This document shows positions 1 to 6,609 of a stretch of DNA of 38,728 bases, one piece after another. The position numbers were made by a program, and so were the translations under genes. Where the stretch lies: positions 1 through 38,728 of the IMG/VR virus record IMGVR_UViG_3300013118_000685, one strand, 5' to 3'. Under the pieces are notes generated by a model. That model saw only the letters and a program-made list of their open reading frames with translations, was not told the origin of the DNA and ran no database searches. The DNA is from a virus. The first letter of the stretch is position 1. Each line of letters starts with the position of its first letter.

Positions 1-119
1 CGCCACCGACACCGTGGCCAACATCCTCCACGCCATCCACGAGCAGGGCGCGGACCCCGCGCAGGTCCTGCGCTGCGCCGTGATGCACTTCGAGGCGGAG
101 GCGGGCGAGGGTGCCGCCG
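1..119. repeat. Terminal direct repeat, copy 1 (circular assembly overlap)
   Basis: Bases 1-119 are identical to 38610-38728. A perfect short repeat at both contig ends is what a de Bruijn assembler leaves when a molecule is circular or circularly permuted. An open reading frame passes through it without a break when the ends are joined. It is not evidence for a physical direct terminal repeat; the true packaging ends are not visible. Confidence 0.95.
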
Positions 120-403
120 TCAATTTCCTGGCGGGCGACCCCGCGCCGGAGCGGCCCCCCGTCACGACCCTCGACAGGGTCCTGTGCTACGCCGCGAGGC
201 GGACCAGCTTCGACGGCGACGAGTGCGTGATCCACGATCAGGTGCCGCACTTCCCCGTGGACGTCGGCGAGGGTGGCTGCTGGCTCGACGCCCGCCTGTA
301 CCTCCACGACTACGAGGTCGAGTCCGCCGTGCAGCATGCCGTGGACAGCGGCGTCCTGACTGCCGAAGAGGCCGCTGGCATCCCCACCGTCGAGGAGGAC
401 TGA
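1..403 (+). CDS. Early protein of unknown function, 3' part (continues from 38524 across the junction)
   Basis: This is the 3' part of a 162-aa gene that starts at 38524 and crosses the circular junction; codons here begin at base 2. The product is acidic (many Asp and Glu), with no signal peptide, membrane segment or catalytic motif that I recognise. The C-terminal half has an alternating hydrophobic and acidic pattern and ends in VEED. The next gene, a tiny membrane protein, starts one base after the stop, so the two are probably translated from one early mRNA. Function unknown. Calling it a gene rests on the uninterrupted frame, its leader and the tight spacing. Confidence 0.75.
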   Translation, partial: ATDTVANILHAIHEQGADPAQVLRCAVMHFEAEAGEGAAVNFLAGDPAPERPPVTTLDRVLCYAARRTSFDGDECVIHDQVPHFPVDVGEGGCWLDARLYLHDYEVESAVQHAVDSGVLTAEEAAGIPTVEED

Positions 404-404
404 C

Positions 405-506
405 ATGACGCTGCTGCAGATCATCTTCGCCGGGATCAGCATGACGATCATCGCGGGCCTCCTGCTGTACATCGCCTACCAGTACTCGAAGCCGGACGGT
501 GAGTGA
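405..506 (+). CDS. Small single-pass membrane protein (33 aa)
   Basis: A 33-aa ORF starts with ATG at 405, one base after the previous stop, behind a GGAGG motif in the end of that gene. Its TGA overlaps the ATG of the methyltransferase gene (TGATG). Nearly all of residues 3-25 is hydrophobic (Leu, Ile, Ala, Gly), forming one membrane helix, followed by a short polar tail YQYSKPDGE. It has no family that I can name. Tight coupling on both sides supports it as a real gene. It could anchor a complex at the host membrane or act as a small toxin or exclusion peptide; that is speculation. Confidence 0.6.
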   Translation: MTLLQIIFAGISMTIIAGLLLYIAYQYSKPDGE

Positions 507-1663
507 TGCCAGCCTACTACAACGACAACGATCCGCGCTCTGTTGCATGGCTGCACGAGTTGATGAAGGCTGGACTGATCCCCGACGGGGAAATTGACGA
601 TAGGAGTATCACCGATGTGCCCCCCGAAGATCTCAAGGGATTCGAGCAAGCTCACTTTTTCGCAGGCATCGGCGGCTGGCCTCTCGCACTCCGGGCCGCT
701 GGTGTCCCCGACGACGCCAGCGTCTGGACAGGAAGCTGCCCTTGCCAGCCATTCAGCATCGCCGGGGCGGGCCTTGCAGAGGATGACCCTCGTCACCTCT
801 GGCCCGCTTTTCGCTGGCTCATTGCCCAGCATCGACCTGCAGTCACGTTTGGAGAGCAAGTTGGTTCGCCTGACGGCCGGACGTGGCTCGACGGAGTACA
901 GACTGACTTGGAAGTCATGGGATATCGGACCGGAGCGGCGGATCTGTGCGCTGCGGGCATCGGTTCCCCGCAAATCCGCCAGCGGCTGTGGTGGGTGGGC
1001 CACCGCGACGACGAACGATGCGAAGAACTGTGCCGGACCGTCGCAACACAAGGGGCGGCGGAACTCCGACGCGCTGAACGTACAGGCGACGCTGGTCTCA
1101 TCGAGGGCGGGGTGGAGAACGCAGACTGCGGCAGAGGCAAAAAACCAAGAATACAGCAACCAAGTCTATCTCCAGAATCAAGCGCAGATGGTCGATCGGG
1201 ACGGCTGGAAGACGCCGTCAGGCCACGAACCGGGCGTAAAGGTCGAACGGCTCGTGGACAGCGAGGGACGCCCGTGGGCGCCCGGCAGGAGGGCCTACGA
1301 CAAGGACACGGGTCGGCTCTGTCAGACGGGGCTGGCCCAGACGGTGCGGGCGGCGGGCTGGCCGACGGCCACGGCGGGGGACGCCAAGTCCTCCGGCAGC
1401 AGGAACACGGCCACGTCGAAGGCGAATCCGGGGCTGTCGCTCACCGATGCCGTCCGGCAGGACGGTGGAATGGGGAGACCGTCTGGTGCCTCTGCGCCGA
1501 CGGGAAGCTCCGGCGAATCCCAACTGAATCCGTTCTTCGCCCTGTGGCTGATGGGATACCCGGTCGAGTGGGGCTACTGCGGGGTGCGGGCAATGCAATC
1601 GTACCGGAAGTAGCGCGGACGTTCGTCACGGCTGCGGCCATGGCAATCAACGAGGGGTGGTAG
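506..1663 (+). CDS. DNA (cytosine-5) methyltransferase, phage Dcm type
   Basis: This 385-aa protein methylates cytosine in DNA using S-adenosylmethionine. Ordered C5-methylase motifs are visible: FAGIGG (motif I) near residue 52, PCQPFS with the catalytic cysteine near residue 80 (motif IV), GEQV in place of the usual ENV near residue 117 (motif VI), QIRQRLWWVG near residue 156 (motif VIII) and GNAIVP near residue 362 (motif X). Between motifs VIII and X, where the target-recognition region lies, the sequence is low in hydrophobics and rich in Gly, Arg and Glu. This same DNA is read in another frame by a second gene (615-1613). I chose ATG 506 because it overlaps the preceding stop as TGATG; GTG 503 is an alternative. 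Likely role: protecting phage DNA from host restriction. Recognition sequence unknown. Confidence 0.9.
   Translation: MPAYYNDNDPRSVAWLHELMKAGLIPDGEIDDRSITDVPPEDLKGFEQAHFFAGIGGWPLALRAAGVPDDASVWTGSCPCQPFSIAGAGLAEDDPRHLWPAFRWLIAQHRPAVTFGEQVGSPDGRTWLDGVQTDLEVMGYRTGAADLCAAGIGSPQIRQRLWWVGHRDDERCEELCRTVATQGAAELRRAERTGDAGLIEGGVENADCGRGKKPRIQQPSLSPESSADGRSGRLEDAVRPRTGRKGRTARGQRGTPVGARQEGLRQGHGSALSDGAGPDGAGGGLADGHGGGRQVLRQQEHGHVEGESGAVAHRCRPAGRWNGETVWCLCADGKLRRIPTESVLRPVADGIPGRVGLLRGAGNAIVPEVARTFVTAAAMAINEGW
615..1613 (+). CDS. Overprinted gene nested in the methyltransferase (332 aa, WPT-repeat / LNP-WLMGYP family)
   Basis: A complete reading frame lies inside the methyltransferase gene in the +1 frame. 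It has its own Shine-Dalgarno sequence, TAGGAG at 601-606, eight bases before ATG 615. Counting from that ATG, the product has a YRLTWKSWD segment near residue 95 followed by ICALRAS. Four GW-x-T type repeats follow at about residues 127, 166, 197 and 248. A C-terminal LNPFFALWLMGYPVEW segment lies near residue 304, then an AMQS motif. From memory, these features recur together in proteins encoded beside or over phage dcm genes, and the AMQS codons are the GNAIVP codons of the methylase read in the other frame. Function unknown; it may help target recognition or regulate the methylase. GC-rich DNA often has open alternate frames, so confidence is moderate. Confidence 0.6.
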   Translation: MCPPKISRDSSKLTFSQASAAGLSHSGPLVSPTTPASGQEAALASHSASPGRALQRMTLVTSGPLFAGSLPSIDLQSRLESKLVRLTAGRGSTEYRLTWKSWDIGPERRICALRASVPRKSASGCGGWATATTNDAKNCAGPSQHKGRRNSDALNVQATLVSSRAGWRTQTAAEAKNQEYSNQVYLQNQAQMVDRDGWKTPSGHEPGVKVERLVDSEGRPWAPGRRAYDKDTGRLCQTGLAQTVRAAGWPTATAGDAKSSGSRNTATSKANPGLSLTDAVRQDGGMGRPSGASAPTGSSGESQLNPFFALWLMGYPVEWGYCGVRAMQSYRK

Positions 1664-1694
1664 ACGCCCCAGGAAACACGACGACATAGGCTAT

Positions 1695-1734
1695 GGTGCC
1701 GGCAGCCGGGGAATTTTCTCCGGAGCCGGCCACC
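1695..1734 (+). promoter_or_regulatory. Nested hairpin upstream of the XRE regulator
   Basis: The inner arm CCGGGGAA (1706-1713) pairs with TTCTCCGG (1716-1723), with one G-U pair. It is enclosed by GGTGCCGGC (1695-1703) pairing with GCCGGC-C-ACC (1725-1734, one bulge). It lies between the methyltransferase stop and the regulator gene, and no T-run follows it. It may be a weak terminator or a regulatory leader structure. The GGGAATTTT core recurs at 36445 and 37903. Confidence 0.45.
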
Positions 1735-1763
1735 AGGTCTGAGCTCAAGCGAAGGAGAACGCG

Positions 1764-1964
1764 ATGGAGAGGCACGAAGTCTTCATGCTGTACTTCGGTA
1801 CGGACTGGAAGCACATGCGCGAGTCGAACGGCCGGACGGTCACCGAGATCGCCGAGGCCACCGGACTGTCGAGGCCGACCGTGTACGACCTCGAGAACCG
1901 GAAGCCCACCTGCAGCGAGAAGAGCGTCCGGGCCTTCCTCACCTACTGGGGGCAGCTCAAGTAG
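1764..1964 (+). CDS. Cro/XRE-type helix-turn-helix regulator (66 aa)
   Basis: A 66-aa DNA-binding protein. Residues 25-45 form a typical XRE helix-turn-helix, with VTEIAEATGLSRPTVYDLEN as the core: a polar helix, a Gly-Leu turn and a recognition helix with SRPTVYDLEN. It starts at ATG 1764 behind AAGGAG. It is the only obvious transcription regulator in the genome and its size fits a Cro-like repressor. It sits just upstream of a strong extended -10 promoter (1995-2000) and a direct repeat that could be its operator. It may also act on the TGTCA repeats near 35 kb; neither link is shown. The family assignment is firm, the target is inferred. Confidence 0.85.
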   Translation: MERHEVFMLYFGTDWKHMRESNGRTVTEIAEATGLSRPTVYDLENRKPTCSEKSVRAFLTYWGQLK

Positions 1965-1991
1965 GCTACTGTAGAAAATGCCGGGAAAATG

Positions 1992-2026
1992 TGGTATAAT
2001 TGGGGCCTCGAAAGGGTGCCTCGAAA
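1992..2026 (+). promoter_or_regulatory. Extended -10 promoter with GCCTCGAAA direct repeats
   Basis: TATAAT at 1995-2000 is a perfect -10 box, preceded by TG at 1992-1993 (extended -10). No good -35 is visible. Just downstream, GCCTCGAAA occurs twice (2005-2013 and 2018-2026, 13 bp apart), covering the expected transcription start. This is where a repressor such as the adjacent XRE protein could bind. It would drive the 2041-5301 gene run. Confidence 0.6.
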
Positions 2027-2040
2027 CAGAAAGGGATAGC

Positions 2041-2475
2041 ATGGGAAAGCTCAAGGCTGCCTACATGGATCACCGGGGAATTCTGCCGGGGATGCCGGGG
2101 TACAACTGGGACATGACCGACGCCTGTCACGACGGTCTGCCGCACCCCGAGTCGTTCTACGACTTCCCCGAACCCGACCCCGACGACGGTGACGCCTGTC
2201 ACTCCTACCACCTGTACGCCGTGGACTCGACGTGCAAGTCGATGACGCTGTCGAGCCGGGCGCACCGGGTCGTCGTCCGCGAGATCGCCCGCCTCTTCCA
2301 CGACGCCGGGGTCTACATGCGCGAGGCCCCCGACATGTACCTCGACCTCCAGTCGCTGATCCTCGACGTGCAGCGGTCGATGACCTGCGTCGGGTGCGGC
2401 TGCCGAGGCCCGTGGCCGGAGCGGATGTGTCCCGGCTGCGCCACCGAACACACCACCCCGCGGAAGGAGCCGTGA
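2041..2475 (+). CDS. Zinc-ribbon early protein, unknown function
   Basis: A 144-aa protein with two CxxC-type pairs near its C-terminus (CVGCGC near residue 117 and MCPGC near residue 130), which look like a treble-clef or zinc-ribbon knuckle. The N-terminal half is acidic with scattered His and Cys. I chose ATG 2041 because it has the AGAAAGGG leader at 2028-2035, the same style of ribosome-binding site as other first genes of early units. The upstream ATG at 1978 lies inside the promoter. Its stop overlaps the next start (TGATG). No family recognised. Confidence 0.75.
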   Translation: MGKLKAAYMDHRGILPGMPGYNWDMTDACHDGLPHPESFYDFPEPDPDDGDACHSYHLYAVDSTCKSMTLSSRAHRVVVREIARLFHDAGVYMREAPDMYLDLQSLILDVQRSMTCVGCGCRGPWPERMCPGCATEHTTPRKEP

Positions 2476-2855
2476 TGGCGAAGAAGTACGATCTGACCAA
2501 GGCAGAGATGGCCCAGGTCGGGGAAAATCTCCTCGACGCGATGGCCACCCTGATCGCCATGGGCGGCATGGCATCCGAGCAGTGGCAGGGCGGCAACCCC
2601 GTGCCGTGGGGCGTCTACGGCGAGACCGAGAGCAAGGTCGTGTCCCTCGATGGACAGGGCAACAAGCAGCACCACCTGATGGGAATCACCGTGCCGCTGG
2701 CCGTCGTGGCCCACCTGCAGAAGGCGGCGATGGCCGCGGTCGAGGCGGGCATGGAGAAGCCCGACAACCCCGAGGTCATCCCCGCCCTGCCCGGCGGGCC
2801 GATCATCATGAAGCTGGGTCAGCCGCCGGCTGCCGGCGACGGGAACGCGAACTAG
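2475..2855 (+). CDS. Hypothetical early protein (126 aa)
   Basis: A 126-aa protein starting at an ATG that overlaps the previous stop and is preceded by AAGGAG. It begins MAKKYDLTKAEM, has a helical Ala/Met-rich N-terminal segment, a central stretch that looks like beta strands, then a second helix. The C-terminus is rich in Pro and Gly. No motif that I recognise. It precedes the Rad52-like gene by nine bases, so it probably belongs to the recombination module. Confidence 0.7.
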   Translation: MAKKYDLTKAEMAQVGENLLDAMATLIAMGGMASEQWQGGNPVPWGVYGETESKVVSLDGQGNKQHHLMGITVPLAVVAHLQKAAMAAVEAGMEKPDNPEVIPALPGGPIIMKLGQPPAAGDGNAN

Positions 2856-2864
2856 GAGGACGAG

Positions 2865-3764
2865 ATGAAGAGCATGCAGGAGATCGTGGAGATCCTCACG
2901 CGCCCGCTCACCCCCGACGAGATGGAGTGGCGCGTCCAACAGGCGGGCATGGGGGCGAACGGCCCGTGGGCCAAGATCGTCCCGTACAAGACCGCCAGGA
3001 CTGACCGCGCCCGGCTCAACGAGGCCGTCGGCCCGTTCGGCTGGCGCAGCACGACGCAGTGGGGCGAGTTCACCGAGTACATCAAGGACCCGAAGAACCC
3101 CAAGGGGCCGAAGATCCCGGTGCTGCGCGTCGGGTTCACGACGTGGATCGAGATCAAGGACCCCGACACCGGGGAGTGGAGCGGCAAGTACGGCTGCGCG
3201 GCCGGCACCGACATCGAGGCCTTCAAGGGGGGCGACTCCGATAGCTTCAAGCGGGCCGGCTTCGCGTGGGGCATCGGCGAGGAACTCTACGACATGGATG
3301 TCGAGTGGGCCGACTGCTCCAGCCAGAAGAAGCCCGGCTACGAGTACGCCTCCGGCAGCTACTACAACAAGCAGCAGGAGAAGTGGGTGAAGTTCACCTA
3401 CTACTGGAAGCCCAAGCGGGCGGGCCGCGTCGCCGCGGGCGAGAGCGAGTACAGACCCGATGGACCCGAGGCCACCCCCACCTCCGAGCCTCAGGCCCAG
3501 ACCTCGCCCGCCCCGGCGGCGACCCCCGCCCCCGAGCCGGCCCCAGCCAAGGGCGAGGACGGCTACAAGGGCCAGATGCTGATCATCGCGGACATCGGCT
3601 CCTGCAAGGCCCTGCCGCACCTGAACAACATCTACCGGAAGTACAAGGCACAGGCGACCGAGGAGGGCTGGCACGACATGCTGGTCAGCCAGTGCGAGAT
3701 CGCCAAGGACCGCATCTACAAGGAGGCGGGCGTGGCCCCGCACCCGGCCGGGGGTGATGCGTGA
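2865..3764 (+). CDS. Rad52/DdrA-like single-strand annealing protein
   Basis: A 299-aa protein of the Rad52/Rad22-like annealing group, which coats single-stranded DNA and pairs complementary strands during phage recombination and replication. The core is visible: R-x-R-L-N-E-A-VGPFGW near residues 48-60, a beta-rich middle, and a conserved KGGDSDSFKRAGFAWGIG segment at about 121-138. Residues 195-235 are a Pro/Ala-rich linker, followed by a C-terminal helical region of about 60 residues that could bind SSB or host factors. Start ATG 2865 has AGGAGG just upstream. It is co-located with SSB, Gp157 and a RuvC-like resolvase, a usual phage recombination set. No partner exonuclease is visible. 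Confidence 0.82.
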   Translation: MKSMQEIVEILTRPLTPDEMEWRVQQAGMGANGPWAKIVPYKTARTDRARLNEAVGPFGWRSTTQWGEFTEYIKDPKNPKGPKIPVLRVGFTTWIEIKDPDTGEWSGKYGCAAGTDIEAFKGGDSDSFKRAGFAWGIGEELYDMDVEWADCSSQKKPGYEYASGSYYNKQQEKWVKFTYYWKPKRAGRVAAGESEYRPDGPEATPTSEPQAQTSPAPAATPAPEPAPAKGEDGYKGQMLIIADIGSCKALPHLNNIYRKYKAQATEEGWHDMLVSQCEIAKDRIYKEAGVAPHPAGGDA

Positions 3765-4273
3765 TGGACGAGAAGACGATCCACTTCGAGGACTTCCACA
3801 TGCGCACGACGATGCCCAAGGAGGCGGTCGACGCCATGATCCGGGGAATTGAGGAGGCGGTCGAGAAGGAGGGCATGGACAAGGAGCTGCTCCGCGGTGC
3901 GACGCTGTCGGTCAGCCCGTGGGTCGGATACCTCGGCGAGGCCTTCGCCTTCCACCTGCGCCAGACGTTCGCCTGTACCGGCCCCGTCGAGGAGGAGCGG
4001 AACTTCTATGTGCCGGCGACCTGGTGGCAGCACTTCAAGCAGGACCACATGCCGGAGTGGTTCAAGCGACGCTTCCCCGTCGAGATGATGACCCTCAACG
4101 TGAGGTACACGAAGTTCGCGAAGATCTGCCCGCATCGGCACCGGCACGACTTCCCGCCGAGCGACGACCCGTGCGTCCGGTTCCTGTGCGACATGGGACC
4201 CGACCTTCGCATCGTCCCCGCCGCCGGAAAGAAGGAGGACCGCGATGCCAGTACCGCACCGACCGCTGAATGA
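3764..4273 (+). CDS. Hypothetical early protein (169 aa)
   Basis: A 169-aa protein starting with ATG overlapping the previous stop (TGATG). The central part carries NFYVPATWWQHFKQ followed by an Arg-rich FKRRFPVE patch, then a Cys/His-containing segment (ICPHRHRHDFPP, later C-x6-C) that might bind metal. I recall similar WWQH proteins in phage early regions but know no function. The C-terminus is acidic and polar. Its last 29 bases overlap the next gene. Confidence 0.75.
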   Translation: MDEKTIHFEDFHMRTTMPKEAVDAMIRGIEEAVEKEGMDKELLRGATLSVSPWVGYLGEAFAFHLRQTFACTGPVEEERNFYVPATWWQHFKQDHMPEWFKRRFPVEMMTLNVRYTKFAKICPHRHRHDFPPSDDPCVRFLCDMGPDLRIVPAAGKKEDRDASTAPTAE

Positions 4274-4475
4274 GATCCTTGGCGACGAGAGGCATAGTGA
4301 GTTGCTGGCGACGGCGTTCGGCTCCCTGCTGTTCGGACAGTCGCTGGCGAAGTACTCTCGCGACGACCTGCTCGTGGCTCTGGTGATGAACGAGGAGGTC
4401 TACCGGCGGCAAGCGGAGGACCACGCTCGGAGTATGGAGTTCATGTCGGACCTGCACAGGGCGGCGCGGTCATGA
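4245..4475 (+). CDS. Hypothetical small early protein (76 aa)
   Basis: A 76-aa mostly helical protein starting inside the end of the previous gene, with a strong GAAGGAGG ribosome-binding site seven to eight bases before ATG 4245. Its stop overlaps the next start as ATGA. No motif recognised; His and Arg residues are spread over the C-terminal helix. Confidence 0.7.
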   Translation: MPVPHRPLNEILGDERHSELLATAFGSLLFGQSLAKYSRDDLLVALVMNEEVYRRQAEDHARSMEFMSDLHRAARS

Positions 4476-4747
4476 GCATCACCCGCACCCAGTGCCGCCT
4501 GATCCTCGACCACATGCTGGCCGGCTTCCGGGTGGAGCCGGAGTTCGCGAAGACCCTCTGCGGCACCACCCGGCTGGCCGCACGGATCAAGGACATCAGG
4601 GACGGGATCGGCGTCGACCGGCCCTACGGTGACGAGATTCACTCCCGATACATCGAGGTCTGCGTCAACGTCGGCGGGACCCTGAAGAAGACGAAGGTGA
4701 AGGAGTACTGGTGGGTGCGCCCACCGAAGAAGGGAGAGTTGTTCTAA
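4472..4747 (+). CDS. Winged-helix-like small protein (91 aa)
   Basis: A 91-aa protein with the pattern TRLAARIKDIRDG-IGVDRP followed by beta strands ending KVKEYWWVRP. This looks like the winged-helix domain found in many phage small proteins, in which an R-I-x-D-I-R helix precedes the wing. It probably binds DNA; target and role are unknown. Translationally coupled on both sides (ATGA at its start, TAATG at its end), between the 76-aa gene and the Gp157-like gene. Confidence 0.65.
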   Translation: MSITRTQCRLILDHMLAGFRVEPEFAKTLCGTTRLAARIKDIRDGIGVDRPYGDEIHSRYIEVCVNVGGTLKKTKVKEYWWVRPPKKGELF

Positions 4748-5301
4748 TGACACACCTGTACGAGCTGACGATCCAGTACAAGGCGATCAGGGACGCGATC
4801 GAGGCCGACGAGGGCCTCATGACCGACGAGCAGATGGAAGCCCTGCTGGACATCGAGTGCGGCACCGACGAGAAGGTCGCCAACACCGTCCGCCTGATGG
4901 AGGAGCTGGCCCTGTCGGCCGACTCCTGCGACACCGCCGCGGCGAAGCTGATCAAGAAGAGGAACGCCCGCCGCAACAAGATCGAGTGGCTCCGCCGCTA
5001 CCTGCTCAACGAGCTGATCGGTCAGGACCGCATGTCCGCGGGCGACGACACCCACGGCGCGACCCGCGTCCCCGGCCGGCTGTCCGTGGCGGACCTGCCC
5101 GACGGCCACGATCTGGAGGGCATCCCCGACGAGTATCTGGAGTTCAAGACCCTCGCCAAGCTGAAGAAGAAGATGGTCCTCGACGCGGCCAAGGACGACG
5201 AGGACACCGCGCCCTTGCTGGGCAACCTGCCGTCCGGCGGTGCGCTCGAGTTCGGCGGCTGCGTGATCAAGCGCGGGCCGGAATCGCTGAAGGTCAAGTA
5301 G
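4747..5301 (+). CDS. Gp157-family (Siphovirus Gp157) protein
   Basis: A 184-aa protein resembling the Siphovirus Gp157 family. The first 110 residues are long, acidic and basic helices: YELTIQYKAIRDAI at the N-terminus, then a KLIKKRNARRNKIEWLRRYL helix near residues 75-95. Members of this family sit beside Rad52/Erf-like or RecT-like annealing proteins and SSB in phage recombination modules, as here. The C-terminal half holds a beta-rich segment starting RVPGRLSVADLP. Start ATG 4747 overlaps the previous stop (TAATG). The biochemical role of the family is not well known. Confidence 0.8.
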   Translation: MTHLYELTIQYKAIRDAIEADEGLMTDEQMEALLDIECGTDEKVANTVRLMEELALSADSCDTAAAKLIKKRNARRNKIEWLRRYLLNELIGQDRMSAGDDTHGATRVPGRLSVADLPDGHDLEGIPDEYLEFKTLAKLKKKMVLDAAKDDEDTAPLLGNLPSGGALEFGGCVIKRGPESLKVK

Positions 5302-5304
5302 GCC

Positions 5305-5412
5305 TTGCGGAAAGGGCATGACGTGGTAGGTTGGCGATCAGTACGGCGGGGAGCCGTCTGCGGAGCGGGGTTCACCCTTTCACCCCAGCGCAACTCCGTG
5401 GACGCCCCCGCC
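5305..5412 (+). promoter_or_regulatory. Promoter-like sequence and structured RNA leader before the replisome organiser
   Basis: A possible promoter is TTGCGG (5305-5310), 16 bp, then TGGTAGGTT, an extended -10 at 5324-5332. The following RNA can fold into nested stems. GGCGGGG (5345-5351) pairs with CCCCGCC (5406-5412). CGGAG (5361-5365) pairs with CTCCG (5394-5398). GGGGT (5367-5371) pairs with ACCCC (5382-5386). The structure ends about 10 bases before the AAGGAGG of the next gene, so it could control its translation or transcription. The stems are seen in the sequence; the function is inferred. Confidence 0.5.
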
Positions 5413-5435
5413 TCTTTCATGCAAGGAGGCCAAGG

Positions 5436-6440
5436 GTGAGGCCGAGAATGCTAGACCCGGGAATCTGGGGGGACGGAGAGTTCGCTCCGCAGGACCCCTC
5501 AACCCAAGTCCTCTACATCGGGCTGATCACGCTGGCCGAGGATTACGGCCGCGTGAAGGGGACACCCCGAGAGTTCAAGGTGAAGATCTTCCCATGGGGG
5601 ATGGTCGAGCTCGACGACATCGAGCGCGGCCTGAAGGCCCTACTGCTCTCGAAGCTCGTGGTCGAGTACGCCGAGGGATATTACTTCCTCCCCGGCTGGT
5701 TCTCACATCAGACGCAGCGGTATTACGCGGCGTCGAAGTACCCCGATATTCCGAAGCATGTTCTGGACGAGCATCCCGGCTACAGGGACGCCTACTATGA
5801 GGCCATGCACTCCGGGCGCGTGAAGCGCAAGGACGCAGCCAAGGATCGTCGCCGGGTGCCGACGCCCGCGACGCTGAACCAGAGGACGCTGTCAGAGGCC
5901 ATGCAGATCGAGTCCATGGCCGAAGCCAGCGAGGACGACGGAAAGAAGGTCACGGCGATCATGGGCATGGCCCGGGTCGCCAAGGAGGAGATGACGGCCG
6001 CGCTGATGAAGGAGTACCTCTCAGACCTGGTCGACGTCCCCGGCGACATGGTGGCCGCATCCGTGGCCCAACTGAGAAAGGAGAGGCCGTACCTGTGCCG
6101 GCCTTCAGTGATCATCGAAAAGGTGGCCAAGCTGTTCGGGAAGACGTCGACGAAGAGGCCCCAGCGGGCCATCGACGCGGACGGCTTGGTCCTCGCACTG
6201 TCGAAGGGACGGACCCGCTTCGACGACGCTGTCGCCGCTCTCACGGACGAGAGCAGACGGGCGAACGCCCTCATGGATGTATGGGACCGCATGGATCAAG
6301 TGTCCGGCGGCAGCGTTTCGGCAATCCTGTGGGACATCTATAGCGACTCGGAGATGACCCGCGACCGTATCGTTCCTGTGTGGCAGGAGATCACTCGGCG
6401 AAAGAAGGATGAGGATGATGGTGCTGCGAACGATTCTTGA
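5436..6440 (+). CDS. Replisome organiser / replication initiation protein
   Basis: A 334-aa protein whose first 115 residues fit the winged-helix N-terminal domain of phage replisome organisers. It has LDPGIWGDGEFA near the start, then a TQVLYIGLITLAEDYGRVKGT helix region, ending in YYFLPGWFSHQTQRYY. This domain usually binds origin DNA. The rest is helical and charged, and may recruit the host helicase or helicase loader, as lambda O or DnaD-like proteins do. I chose GTG 5436 because AAGGAGG lies six bases before it; ATG 5448 is also possible, while the longer upstream frame would run through the structured leader. Since no polymerase, primase or helicase is seen, this is the probable phage replication initiator. 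Confidence 0.72.
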   Translation: MRPRMLDPGIWGDGEFAPQDPSTQVLYIGLITLAEDYGRVKGTPREFKVKIFPWGMVELDDIERGLKALLLSKLVVEYAEGYYFLPGWFSHQTQRYYAASKYPDIPKHVLDEHPGYRDAYYEAMHSGRVKRKDAAKDRRRVPTPATLNQRTLSEAMQIESMAEASEDDGKKVTAIMGMARVAKEEMTAALMKEYLSDLVDVPGDMVAASVAQLRKERPYLCRPSVIIEKVAKLFGKTSTKRPQRAIDADGLVLALSKGRTRFDDAVAALTDESRRANALMDVWDRMDQVSGGSVSAILWDIYSDSEMTRDRIVPVWQEITRRKKDEDDGAANDS

Positions 6441-6609
6441 CCTGCTCGACATCGCGTGGCGTGTCGTCTTCGTGCTGCTGTTCGCGATCTTGACCATCGT
6501 GACGGCGGCTGTGGCAGGGGCGATCATCGGTCTCGCGTGGGTCGGCACGGTGTGCTTCACCGTGGTGCCGGAGACGTGGGACTCGATGTTCAAGAAGTGG
6601 GAGTGGTGA
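6415..6609 (+). CDS. Small membrane protein (64 aa)
   Basis: A 64-aa protein that is almost wholly hydrophobic from residue 12 to 48, enough for one long or two short membrane helices, with a C-terminal KKWEW tail. It starts inside the end of the replisome organiser gene. ATG 6415 is chosen because AAGAAGG lies six bases upstream; 6409 and 6418 are in-frame alternatives. Its stop overlaps the next start (TGATG). Role unknown. Confidence 0.6.
   Translation: MMVLRTILDLLDIAWRVVFVLLFAILTIVTAAVAGAIIGLAWVGTVCFTVVPETWDSMFKKWEW

Noticed and set aside
506-1663. Methyltransferase as a frameshifted pseudogene
   Set aside because: The main frame holds all expected motifs from I to X without a break, so no frameshift is needed; the second frame is better explained as a nested gene.
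2313-3743. 476-aa - strand reading frame antisense to the Rad52-like gene
   Set aside because: Leu/Gly/Val/Arg repeats typical of an antisense shadow; the + strand carries recognisable genes with good starts.
5331-5435. Longer N-terminus for the replisome organiser from ATG 5331
   Set aside because: It would translate through the structured leader and lacks a ribosome-binding site; GTG 5436 has a good one and fits the family start.
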